From positions 1 through 7,446 of the forward strand of contig JAGAEK010000058.1 of NCBI GenBank assembly GCA_017828835.1: DNA of 7,446 nucleotides, written 5' to 3'. Every line of letters begins with the position of its first letter. Positions within the stretch are counted from its first letter, which is position 1. The translations under genes were made by a program, and so were the position numbers. Positions 1 through 7,290 of the stretch are shown piece after piece. The stretch is from Oscillospiraceae bacterium (GTDB lineage: Bacteria; Bacillota; Clostridia; Oscillospirales; Ruminococcaceae). Below the pieces are notes generated by a model. It made no database searches. It was not told the DNA's origin and saw only the letters and a list, made by a program, of their open reading frames with translations.

Positions 1-2244
1 AGCGATATCGTTGAGGAAGGAACCTCTCGTGCAAGCGTCTGAGGTGAGGAGCACTTTTCCGGTCTTCTTAACGGAATCGATGATCTGATTGTAGTTAAGA
101 GGAACTACGCTGCAGATGTTGAGAACTTCGCAGGAAACATTATATTTTTCTTCGAGGATCTTAACGGCGTCCATAGCTCTGTAAAGGGTTGCGCCCATTG
201 TGAGGATAGTGAGATCGGAGCCCTCTTTGATAACGTCGAGGTCGCCTTCTTTAAGCTCATATGAGCCGGTGGGAACGCCTTCTTTATGGAATTGCTCGGC
301 TGTGTCGTAAAGTCTCTGGCTTTCGAAGAAGCAAACGGGATCGGAGCCGTTAAGAGCGAGCGCCATAAGACCTTTTGCCTCATACGGAGTGGCAGGGAAG
401 TAAACTTTAAGTCCGGGAACGTGAGCGGCCATGGCGACCCAGTCCTGAGAATGCTGTGCGGCATACTTGGAGCCGTTGGGGAGTCTGAGAACGACGGGCA
501 TCTTAACGCAGCCGGCGCTCATTGCCTGCCATTTAGCCATCTGGTTGAATATTTCGTCTCCGGCGCAGCCCATGAAGTCGGTGTACATAAGCTCGATAAG
601 AGCGCGACCGCCGCCCATGGCGTAACCGACCGCAGTACCTACGATAGCGGATTCGGAGATCGGGGAGTTAAAGAGTCTGGAATAGGGGATAACGTCGGAA
701 AGGCCGCGGTAAACTGCGAAAGCGCCGCCCCATTCTCTGACGTCTTCACCGTACATGATAAGGGTAGGATCCTCATAGAGTTTGTCGATAATAGCCTCAA
801 AGAGAGCATCACGGTAATTGAAAGCTTTCATCTTGGAAACGGGCTTACCGTCCTTGAATCCGAAGCGTTCTTTTCCGGCGATCTGCTGTACTCTCGGGCA
901 AGCTTCCTTCGGGCCGAGAACTTCGGGAGTTCTGTCGTCTAATTTTGCGATTTTTTGATTTGAGAACATAAAGTTCTCGATTATACGGTTATCGGCTTTG
1001 AGGTCGATATACGGAGAAATCTCTTTATCGGCGGCGAGTTTGCAGATCTTATGGATGAGGTTCTTGGTGTAATCCCATATCTTGTCGAATTCGGAGTCGG
1101 GAGCGACTTTCGCGTCAACGAGACCTTTTCTGAAAGTGATGATAGGATCGATAGCGGCCCAAGCTTCAACTTCCTCTTTAGTTCTGTAGACCTGAGCATC
1201 AGAAGTGGAGTGTCCGCCGAGACGGTAGGTGAGAACGTCGAGGAGAACGGGTCCTTCACCGTTGAGAAGGAGTTCTTTCTTTCTTCTGTAAGCGTCGATA
1301 ACGGCGAGAGGATTGTAGCCGTCAACACGCTCAGCGTGCATCTGGGTCGGAGTGATACCGGAGCCGATCCTTGCGAGGAATTCATAGGCCATAGTTTCGC
1401 CTCTTGTTTGTCCGCCCATACCGTAGTTATTGTTGTTGAAGTTGAAGAGTATGGGAAGTCCGCCGCGTTTGCTTTCTTCCCAGAGATATTTGAGCTGATC
1501 CATGGAAGCGAAGTTCATCGACTCCCAAACGGGTCCGCGTCCTACGGCGCCGTCACCGGCGTTGGCAACTACGATACCTTTTTTGAAGTTTTCTTTCTTA
1601 TAGAGCGCGGTACCGGTAGCGATGGGAGCGGAACCGCCGACGATAGCGTTGTTCGGATAAATTCCGAAGGGGATAAAGGAAGCGTGCATCGAGCCGCCGA
1701 GACCTTTATGGAAACCGGTCTTACGTGCAAATATCTCGGCCATTACGCCGTAGATGAAATATTCGATAGCGAGTTCCTTAACGTTCGTACAGTCGGTGTG
1801 TTTTTCGATAGCAGCGAGCGGCTTACCGTCGTCAAAAGTCTTCATGATCTCCATCAATCTGTCTTCGGAGAGCTTGTTGATAGCGGAAAGACCTTTTGCA
1901 AGAACTTCGTCGTGGCTTCTGTGGGTACCGAAGATAAAGTCGTTTTCATCAAGCATATAAGCCTGACCTACGGCGTTGGATTCCTGACCGAGAGAAAGGT
2001 GGGAAGGTCCGGGATAAGTATAGGAAACGTCGCCGTAAACACCTTGCATTTTGATGTTGAAAAGCATGTTTTCAAACTCGCGGCAGATAGCCATATCTCT
2101 GTATATACGGAGGAAATCCTCATTAGAGAAATTGGCTTTTTCCTGTTCGATGGTTTTGTTGTAGGCATTCATCGGAATGTCATTAAAGGTAATTTTACCG
2201 GGTTTTCTGAGCTCGGCGGGATCTACGAAAATTGATTTTGGCAT
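1..2244 (-). CDS. Fused E1 (alpha+beta) component of a thiamine-diphosphate-dependent 2-oxo acid dehydrogenase complex, 3' end cut by window
   Basis: Decarboxylating component that would use thiamine diphosphate to cleave a 2-oxo acid (or acetoin-like substrate) and pass the acyl group to the lipoyl arm of E2 in the cytoplasm. I translated 748 codons from the ATG at 2242-2244 to the window edge with no stop; the last codon is 3-1. The start is supported by AAAGGAG at 2253-2259, 8 bases upstream. Residues about 40-415 are E1-alpha-like: GQE at 86-88, a HRSH motif at 108-111, the GDG of the ThDP/Mg motif at 230-232 followed by an NNNNYGMG stretch ending near 277, and GGHSTSDA with YR near 343-354. 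After a linker, residues about 475-748 are E1-beta-like: GEDV at 499-502, SPISES with the probable catalytic Glu near 531, and AAQHSQ near 595-600. Most of the beta C-terminal domain is present, but the tail is outside the window. It is the last visible gene of the operon. Pyruvate, branched-chain oxo acid and acetoin remain possible substrates; the family call is firm. Confidence 0.93.
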   Translation of the reverse strand, partial: MPKSIFVDPAELRKPGKITFNDIPMNAYNKTIEQEKANFSNEDFLRIYRDMAICREFENMLFNIKMQGVYGDVSYTYPGPSHLSLGQESNAVGQAYMLDENDFIFGTHRSHDEVLAKGLSAINKLSEDRLMEIMKTFDDGKPLAAIEKHTDCTNVKELAIEYFIYGVMAEIFARKTGFHKGLGGSMHASFIPFGIYPNNAIVGGSAPIATGTALYKKENFKKGIVVANAGDGAVGRGPVWESMNFASMDQLKYLWEESKRGGLPILFNFNNNNYGMGGQTRGETMAYEFLARIGSGITPTQMHAERVDGYNPLAVIDAYRRKKELLLNGEGPVLLDVLTYRLGGHSTSDAQVYRTKEEVEAWAAIDPIITFRKGLVDAKVAPDSEFDKIWDYTKNLIHKICKLAADKEISPYIDLKADNRIIENFMFSNQKIAKLDDRTPEVLGPKEACPRVQQIAGKERFGFKDGKPVSKMKAFNYRDALFEAIIDKLYEDPTLIMYGEDVREWGGAFAVYRGLSDVIPYSRLFNSPISESAIVGTAVGYAMGGGRALIELMYTDFMGCAGDEIFNQMAKWQAMSAGCVKMPVVLRLPNGSKYAAQHSQDWVAMAAHVPGLKVYFPATPYEAKGLMALALNGSDPVCFFESQRLYDTAEQFHKEGVPTGSYELKEGDLDVIKEGSDLTILTMGATLYRAMDAVKILEEKYNVSCEVLNICSVVPLNYNQIIDSVKKTGKVLLTSDACTRGSFLNDIA

Positions 2245-2298
2245 AGTGTTTTCTCCTTTCGGTAATTAACGTTTTATAAAAATTTGTTTTAGTAACGA

Positions 2299-3666
2299 TT
2301 ATAACTCAAAGAGCGCTTCTCTGATGACCTCGCAAACGGTCGGATGCGGGAATACGAGCTCTTTGATGTTTTCGATGTCAAGCTCCGTTTCGATCATAAG
2401 AGCGGCACCGTAGATCATTTCGGAAGCATAGCTGCCGATAAGATGAACACCGATGAGACGGTTATATTTTTTGTCGACGATAAGCTTGCAGATACCGTCG
2501 CCGTTTTCGTTTTCGGCAACGTAGCGGCCGGAGAATTTCATTGTAACGTTCGCGACCTTGACATCGATACCCTTGGCTTTCGCAGTATCTTCGGTCTCGC
2601 CGACACTTGCGACTTCGGGGTTGGTGTAGATAACGGCGGGGATCGCGGAATAACGCATAACGTCCTTCTTACCGATCATATGGTTGACGGCGACTTCCGC
2701 CTCGCGGTAAGCAGTGTGGGCGAGCATCGATTTTCCGTTGACGTCTCCGGCGGCATAAACACCGGGGATGTTCGTGCGCATATTATCGTCAGTAACGATA
2801 GCGCCGCGTTCGGTATAAACGCCGATCGTTTCGAGACCGAGGTTTTGAGTGAACGCACGGCGTCCGATAGAGAGCAATACTTTGTCTGCCTTGACGGATT
2901 TGACTTCGCCGTTTTCTTCGTAGGACACGTCGTTAGTGCCAACGCCTACGACCTTGCATGAAAGTTTGAAATCGACTCCCTTGGCCTGATAATTTTTAAG
3001 AAGTATTTTGGAGATCTCGGCGTCCGTGGGACCGGCGATCTTGTTCAGCATCTCGATAACGGTTACCTTACTGCCGATGCTGTTGAAATAAGAAGCCATT
3101 TCGAGTCCGATAACGCCGCCGCCGATAATGACGAGGTTTTGAGGAACTTCGGTCATATCGAGGATCTCTCTGTTAGTCATAACGAATCCGGAGGCAAGTC
3201 CTTCTTTAACGCCGGGGATAGGAGGAGTTACGGGGACTGAGCCGGAAGCTATAAGAAGTTTTTTTGCGGCATATTCAGTTCCGTTGACGACCACCTTGAA
3301 TCCTTCGTCGCATTTTCCGTTAATTGCGGCCTCGCCGGTGATAACGGTAACTTTGTTTCTTTTGAGCTGCATACCGACGCCGGAAACGAGTTGTTTAACA
3401 ACGTTGTTCTTGCGGGCAACTACCTTTGCGTGGTCGATCTTGACGTCGGAAGCGGTAACGCCGAACGCCTGACCGTGCAAAGCGTGTTCATAATATTTTG
3501 CCGAGTTAAGGAAAGCTTTCGAGGGGATACAGCCTTCGTTGAGGCATACGCCTCCGAGAGCGCGTTTTTCAACGACGGCGGTTTTGAGTCCGGCATGACC
3601 GGCGCGTTCGGCGGCAAGATATCCCGCGGGACCTCCGCCGATAACGATCAAATCAAATAAATCCAT
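2299..3666 (-). CDS. lpdA: Dihydrolipoamide dehydrogenase (E3)
   Basis: FAD-dependent disulfide oxidoreductase that reoxidises the dihydrolipoyl arm of E2 and reduces NAD+. Counting from the ATG at 3664-3666 the protein has 455 residues, normal for E3. The FAD-binding GGGPAG is at 10-15, the redox disulfide lies in GGVCLNEGCIPSK with Cys41 and Cys46, the NAD-binding GGGVIG is at 182-187 with an acidic residue (Glu205) at the end of the next strand as expected for NAD over NADP, a second FAD contact YAAGDV lies near residue 305, and the C-terminal catalytic pair is His441/Glu446 in HPTVCE. The usual Ser before that Glu is Cys here. A longer reading from a TTG at 3672 is less likely because the Shine-Dalgarno AAAGGG would be only 3 bases from it. 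The gene follows E2 by 22 bases and precedes E1 by 54, so it is the E3 dedicated to this complex. Confidence 0.95.
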   Translation of the reverse strand: MDLFDLIVIGGGPAGYLAAERAGHAGLKTAVVEKRALGGVCLNEGCIPSKAFLNSAKYYEHALHGQAFGVTASDVKIDHAKVVARKNNVVKQLVSGVGMQLKRNKVTVITGEAAINGKCDEGFKVVVNGTEYAAKKLLIASGSVPVTPPIPGVKEGLASGFVMTNREILDMTEVPQNLVIIGGGVIGLEMASYFNSIGSKVTVIEMLNKIAGPTDAEISKILLKNYQAKGVDFKLSCKVVGVGTNDVSYEENGEVKSVKADKVLLSIGRRAFTQNLGLETIGVYTERGAIVTDDNMRTNIPGVYAAGDVNGKSMLAHTAYREAEVAVNHMIGKKDVMRYSAIPAVIYTNPEVASVGETEDTAKAKGIDVKVANVTMKFSGRYVAENENGDGICKLIVDKKYNRLIGVHLIGSYASEMIYGAALMIETELDIENIKELVFPHPTVCEVIREALFEL

Positions 3667-3675
3667 AATCAACTA

Positions 3676-3681
3676 CCCTTT
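3676..3681 (-). promoter_or_regulatory. Shine-Dalgarno site that decides the E3 start
   Basis: On the minus strand this reads AAAGGG. It lies 9 bases before the ATG at 3666, a normal distance, but only 3 bases before the in-frame TTG at 3672. It therefore favours the ATG start. The site falls within the 22-base gap between the E2 stop and E3 start. Confidence 0.65.
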
Positions 3682-3688
3682 CACTGAA

Positions 3689-5038
3689 TTATTTGGAAAG
3701 AAATACGAAAAAGTTTTCGAGAGCGGAGCCCACGTCACGAAGGAATTTTGAAGCGGGAGCGCCGTCAATGGCTCTGTGATCGTAAGTGAGGGAGAGACCC
3801 ATTGCGGGATACGTTTTGATCTCGCCTTTAACTTCTTTGACTCTTGTAATTATGTTATCGACTCCGAGTATACCGGTTTGAGGAGGATTGATGACCGGAG
3901 TGAAGCTCTCGACACCGAGAGAACCGAGGTTGGAGACGGTGAAGGTGGCTCCGGAGAGGAGGTCGGGACTTATAGAACCTTCCTGACACTGTTTTGCAAG
4001 AGATTTCGCTTCGTTAGCGATCTCGTTAAGAGACTTTTTGTTTGCGTAGCGGATCGTAGGCACCATAAGACCGCGTTCAGTATCTACGGCGAGTCCGAGG
4101 TGAACGTCTTTGAATACGCGGATGCTGTTTGCTTCTATCATATTTGCATTGAGGTTCGGGTAATTGAGCAATACTCTAGAAACAGCGTAAAGGATCATGT
4201 CGTTGAGAGTGATATTGGCAAGACCGAGTTTTTCGCCGTTTGCCTTGATCTCCGCTCTGAACGCCTGGATTTCGGAAGCGTCGAAGCTTGAGTTATGCGT
4301 GAGCTGAGGAATAGTGGACAAAGAGGTCGACATGGATTTTGCGATCGCTTTTCTTATTCCGGAGAATTTGACGTCTTCAAATTCAGCAGCAGAAGCAGCA
4401 GGAGCGGCAGCGGCAGCTGCGGGAGCAGCAGTTTTGGCGTCGAGATCCGCAACGGATACTCTTCCGCCGATTCCGGTTCCAAAAACAGCGCCGGCTTCAC
4501 CGTTTTTAACGGCGTTGAAAGCAGCGCCGGTAGCGCCTGCACCGTTTGCAATAAGAGTGCGTACGTCGCGCTCGATGATCCTTCCTCTGGGACCTGTGGG
4601 AGCGGCGACTCTGACGTCGATATGTTTGCTTTCAGCCAAAGCTTTTGCTCTGGGGGAGATTTTGATATCTCCGAGCTCCTGAGCGGTGGGTGCGGCTGTT
4701 ACGGCAACGGAGGCGGGAGCGGCGGCCTCTTCGGCTTTCGGAGCTTCGGGGGCGGGAGCGTCTCCTTCGAGTACGGGACGGAGTCCCGTGCAATCGTCAC
4801 CGGGGTTTCCGACTGCGCAGACGTTGATCATACAAGGAACGTCGTCGCCTTCGTGAAAGAATATTTCAAGAATTTCGCCTTCTTCTGTAGATTCACAGTC
4901 AAAGGTAGCTTTGTCGGTTTCGTAATTGAAAAGCAGATCGCCTACTTTTACTTTATCTCCGACTTTTTTGTACCATTTCGTAATGATACAAGACTCAACT
5001 GTAATGCCGGCTTTGGGCATTAAAACACCAGCAGCCAT
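3689..5038 (-). CDS. Dihydrolipoyl acyltransferase (E2) of a 2-oxo acid dehydrogenase complex
   Basis: Forms the core of the complex: its lipoyl arm collects the acyl group from E1 and the C-terminal domain transfers it to CoA. The product has 449 residues. Domains in order: one lipoyl domain at about 1-80 with the modified lysine Lys43 in ETDKA; a Pro/Ala/Glu-rich linker at about 92-120; a peripheral-subunit-binding domain at about 124-164 (ISPRAKALAES, then TGPRGRIIERDV); a segment with a second TG-x-GGR-like element at 187-199; an Ala/Pro linker at 201-218; and the acyltransferase domain at about 220-449, with the active-site motif DHRAIDG giving His421 and Asp425. The start has AGGAGG at 5048-5053, 9 bases upstream, and Met1 is preferred over Met7 for that reason. 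It lies 74 bases after the sorE-like gene and is followed closely by E3. The acyl specificity (acetyl, branched-chain or other) is not evident from the motifs. Confidence 0.94.
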   Translation of the reverse strand: MAAGVLMPKAGITVESCIITKWYKKVGDKVKVGDLLFNYETDKATFDCESTEEGEILEIFFHEGDDVPCMINVCAVGNPGDDCTGLRPVLEGDAPAPEAPKAEEAAAPASVAVTAAPTAQELGDIKISPRAKALAESKHIDVRVAAPTGPRGRIIERDVRTLIANGAGATGAAFNAVKNGEAGAVFGTGIGGRVSVADLDAKTAAPAAAAAAPAASAAEFEDVKFSGIRKAIAKSMSTSLSTIPQLTHNSSFDASEIQAFRAEIKANGEKLGLANITLNDMILYAVSRVLLNYPNLNANMIEANSIRVFKDVHLGLAVDTERGLMVPTIRYANKKSLNEIANEAKSLAKQCQEGSISPDLLSGATFTVSNLGSLGVESFTPVINPPQTGILGVDNIITRVKEVKGEIKTYPAMGLSLTYDHRAIDGAPASKFLRDVGSALENFFVFLSK

Positions 5039-5112
5039 CAGATGATTCCTCCTATATATAATAATTTTTTTATAAAACTGACTTCACCGATAAATTCGGG
5101 GAGTGTTTTGAC

Positions 5113-6375
5113 TTAGATTTTTTCTGCGTTAGCGAGCAGAAATTTTTCTGCTTCAGCGGACCACAGACCGTTGTTTTTCTTGACCATCTCGGCAAGTTTT
5201 GCGAACATCGCGTTTGATTCGCCGTATTTCTCGAGTTCGTTCAGAGCGATAAGCGGCATTTTGATACCGGTATAGATCAGCTTTTTACCGCCGGGGATAT
5301 TCGGGAGATTGAGAACGGCGTCTCTTGCTGAATCGAGGCCGCCGATATGAGTGACCAGGCAGGCAGGGTTGAGAAGACCGTTGCTCATCATATCGAGAGA
5401 TTCTTTCATATCTTCGGTGTTACCGCCGGAGGTACCGACGATATGGGTTGAAGCGTAGTGAACGTTATAGAAATTGAATTTAGCGGAAAAATCGGTTTTT
5501 GAAGGACCTGAGAAGAAGTTGAGGCAGCCGTCTCTCGCGAGTATCGCGTCACCTTGTTCAACTACGGGAGCGACAGGAGCGAGGATATGGACCTCGTCGT
5601 ATCCGGTACCGCCCGTGAGCGACATCAGATACTCGGTCGAATTTTCGATTTTTCCGGTATTAACGTATTTGAGCTCAATACCGTTTTTAGCGGCTTCTTC
5701 CGCTGAAAGAATTGAAGCGGCACGTGTAAGTCTCGCGTCGTCGATATCGGTAACGACGAGCAGAGAAGGATGGCGTTCGGCGTGGATGATATAGTCGATC
5801 GCTGCGAGACCCATAGGACCGACGCCCGCGAGTATAGCCATCTTACCGTTAGGTTTGATCCCCATTTGGTGCTCGTAAACGCCGTTTACCGTGTGATAAT
5901 CGGCATGGAAAGCGCCGATGACGCAGGAGAGGGGTTCGGCAAGAGAACCGCAGAAGAAAGCGTCTCCGCTGTAGGGGAGGAGACAATCCATTTCCATGAC
6001 CTCGTTGGGGATAATGATATAGGTGGCGTCTCCGCCGATATATTTATAAGAATATCCGGGAGCGTCGAGAGAACCTTTGTAGTTAAGAGCGGGTTGTATC
6101 GAGAATTTTTGACCTGCTTTGAATTTTCCCGCCCACTTTGAACCTACTTCGAGGATCTCGCCGCAAAATTCGTGGCCGACGATAGTGGGATTCTGAGCGC
6201 AATCTGCAGGGACGCGCTTATGATCTCCGCCTTGGATAGCCGCCTTATAAGTAGACATACAAATACTGTCGGAAATAACTTTGGCGAGTATTTCGTCATC
6301 TTTCATCTTGGGAAGCTCGAATTCTTCAAGTCTGAGATCGTTTTTTCCATAGAGACGAAGAGCTTTTGTTTTCAT
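5113..6375 (-). CDS. sorE: Zinc-dependent medium-chain dehydrogenase of the SorE (L-sorbose-1-phosphate reductase) family
   Basis: Medium-chain dehydrogenase/reductase of 420 residues. In sorbose catabolism SorE reduces L-sorbose 1-phosphate to glucitol 6-phosphate; the substrate here is inferred only from family resemblance. Visible marks are the catalytic zinc Cys39 in SDSICMS, GHE at 67-69 (His68, Glu69), Glu147 in SLAEPLS as a likely third zinc contact, the Rossmann GVGPMG at 184-189, and Asp210 at the end of the next strand, which points to NAD(H). Segments such as DHKRVP (51-56), GTSGGNTEDMKE (314-325), VTHIGGLD (341-348) and LPNIPGGKKLIY (357-368) match my memory of SorE closely. The four-cysteine structural zinc loop of classical alcohol dehydrogenases is absent around residues 92-115. 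The start has a strong AAGGAGGT at 6381-6388. The regulator gene ends 39 bases upstream and E2 begins 74 bases downstream. No sorC, sorD or PTS genes are visible, so a different polyol or ketose phosphate is possible. Confidence 0.85.
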   Translation of the reverse strand: MKTKALRLYGKNDLRLEEFELPKMKDDEILAKVISDSICMSTYKAAIQGGDHKRVPADCAQNPTIVGHEFCGEILEVGSKWAGKFKAGQKFSIQPALNYKGSLDAPGYSYKYIGGDATYIIIPNEVMEMDCLLPYSGDAFFCGSLAEPLSCVIGAFHADYHTVNGVYEHQMGIKPNGKMAILAGVGPMGLAAIDYIIHAERHPSLLVVTDIDDARLTRAASILSAEEAAKNGIELKYVNTGKIENSTEYLMSLTGGTGYDEVHILAPVAPVVEQGDAILARDGCLNFFSGPSKTDFSAKFNFYNVHYASTHIVGTSGGNTEDMKESLDMMSNGLLNPACLVTHIGGLDSARDAVLNLPNIPGGKKLIYTGIKMPLIALNELEKYGESNAMFAKLAEMVKKNNGLWSAEAEKFLLANAEKI

Positions 6376-6414
6376 ATTATACCTCCTTAAAATATAAGAA
6401 CGATAGCCTTGCGA

Positions 6415-7167
6415 CTATAGTAATTTTACACCGTATTTTTCAGCCTCTTTTTTGACGTCGTCGGGGAGAGGCGCTTCCGATATCATATAATCGATATCGC
6501 TCATATTTGCGAACGTATAGGGGAGAAGCTTACCGAGTTTCGAACTGTCCATAAGCAGGATCAGCGTCCTTGCTTTTTTGACGACTTCGATCTTTACCTG
6601 TGCGTCGCTTTCTCTTCCGCAGGTAAATCCGCCCTCGAGCGAGTAACCGGACGCGACCAGAAAGGCGACGTCGATATTGATTTTCGAAAGCATATCGACG
6701 GCGGAAGGACCGGTCAGCGTCATATTGCTGCGATTGAGGGAGCCGCCGCAGAGATTTATACTCGGATTTTGTTTTTTCGAAGCTTCAAGAGCGATATTGG
6801 GACCCGAGGTAAAAACGACGGCGTTAACGTCGGGCATTGCGGTCGCGAGTTCCATCATAGTGGTTCCGGAATCGAGAAATACCGCGCTTCCGCCGTTTAT
6901 AAATACCGCTGCTTTTCTTGCGATGGTCTCTTTTGCGATACGGTTTTTGACGGCTCTCAGATCATAAGAAGCTTCGTGATTTGACGAACCGGCATATTTT
7001 GCGCCGCCTCTGACGCGAACGATCACACCGTCCGTTTCAAGAGCGTCGAGGTCGCGATGGATCGTCATGAGACTGACCGAAGGAAACATCGAAGACAACT
7101 CTTTTATACTGACGACGCCGTTTTTTTCGATCAATTTTTTTATTTCGTTTCTTCTGATGCTTTTCAT
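6415..7167 (-). CDS. DeoR/GlpR-family transcriptional regulator
   Basis: Predicted cytoplasmic DNA-binding repressor of 250 residues, standard length for the family. The N-terminal winged helix-turn-helix covers about 1-57: RRNEIKKLIEKNGVVSIKEL, then a recognition helix around SLMTIHRDLDALE (32-44) and the wing GVIVRVRGGA (47-56). The C-terminal DeoRC sensor domain spans about 75-235, with DSGTT at 99-103, GGSLN at 141-145 and MDSSKLGK at 206-213; in this family these regions bind sugar phosphates or related effectors. The start has GGAGG at 7175-7179, 7 bases upstream. As first gene of the operon it probably regulates itself and the genes that follow; its likely operators lie immediately upstream, over the promoter. 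The effector cannot be read from the sequence, but the neighbouring SorE-like enzyme makes a ketose or polyol phosphate a reasonable guess. Confidence 0.93.
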   Translation of the reverse strand: MKSIRRNEIKKLIEKNGVVSIKELSSMFPSVSLMTIHRDLDALETDGVIVRVRGGAKYAGSSNHEASYDLRAVKNRIAKETIARKAAVFINGGSAVFLDSGTTMMELATAMPDVNAVVFTSGPNIALEASKKQNPSINLCGGSLNRSNMTLTGPSAVDMLSKINIDVAFLVASGYSLEGGFTCGRESDAQVKIEVVKKARTLILLMDSSKLGKLLPYTFANMSDIDYMISEAPLPDDVKKEAEKYGVKLL

Positions 7168-7207
7168 TCGACGGCCTCCGATTCGTAAGAAAGATCGTTT
7201 CTAACTT

Positions 7208-7227
7208 AATATAACATAATATAACAT
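7208..7227. promoter_or_regulatory. Tandem decamer, likely DeoR-type operator O1
   Basis: The decamer AATATAACAT occurs twice head to tail (7208-7217 and 7218-7227), so equivalent bases lie one helical turn apart. The repeat covers the -10 box and most of the spacer of the operon promoter. A protein bound here would block RNA polymerase. Assignment to the regulator encoded immediately downstream is inference from position and from the habit of DeoR-family genes to be autoregulated. Confidence 0.6.
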
Positions 7228-7236
7228 GTCTGTCAA
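7208..7236 (-). promoter_or_regulatory. Sigma-A-type promoter for the operon
   Basis: Read on the minus strand, a perfect -35 box TTGACA (7231-7236) is followed by exactly 17 bases and then TATATT (7208-7213), five of six matches to the -10 consensus. Transcription would start near 7200-7202, giving a leader of about 33 bases with GGAGG before the deoR-type start at 7167. It is the best promoter I find in the window and the only one suitably placed for the operon. Confidence 0.8.
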
Positions 7237-7290
7237 GGGCATACTGACGATTTTTTCAAATAAACGCTATAAAAATATAAAATAAACGAC

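Noticed and set aside
1051..2235. A 394-codon open frame on the plus strand opposite E1.
   Set aside because: The minus-strand frame has clear E1 motifs over the same bases. The antisense frame is open because the genes rarely use TTA, CTA and TCA codons; it has no ribosome site fit or recognisable domain. The same applies to the plus-strand frames at 286-942, 2344-2961 and 4295-5023.
5039..5112. Possible internal promoter or weak hairpin between the sorE-like gene and E2, from an AT-rich run and CCGA/TCGG arms.
   Set aside because: No -35-like box lies at a proper distance from a -10-like box, and the TATA-rich run almost abuts the ribosome site. The hairpin has a 4-base stem and no adjacent U-run.
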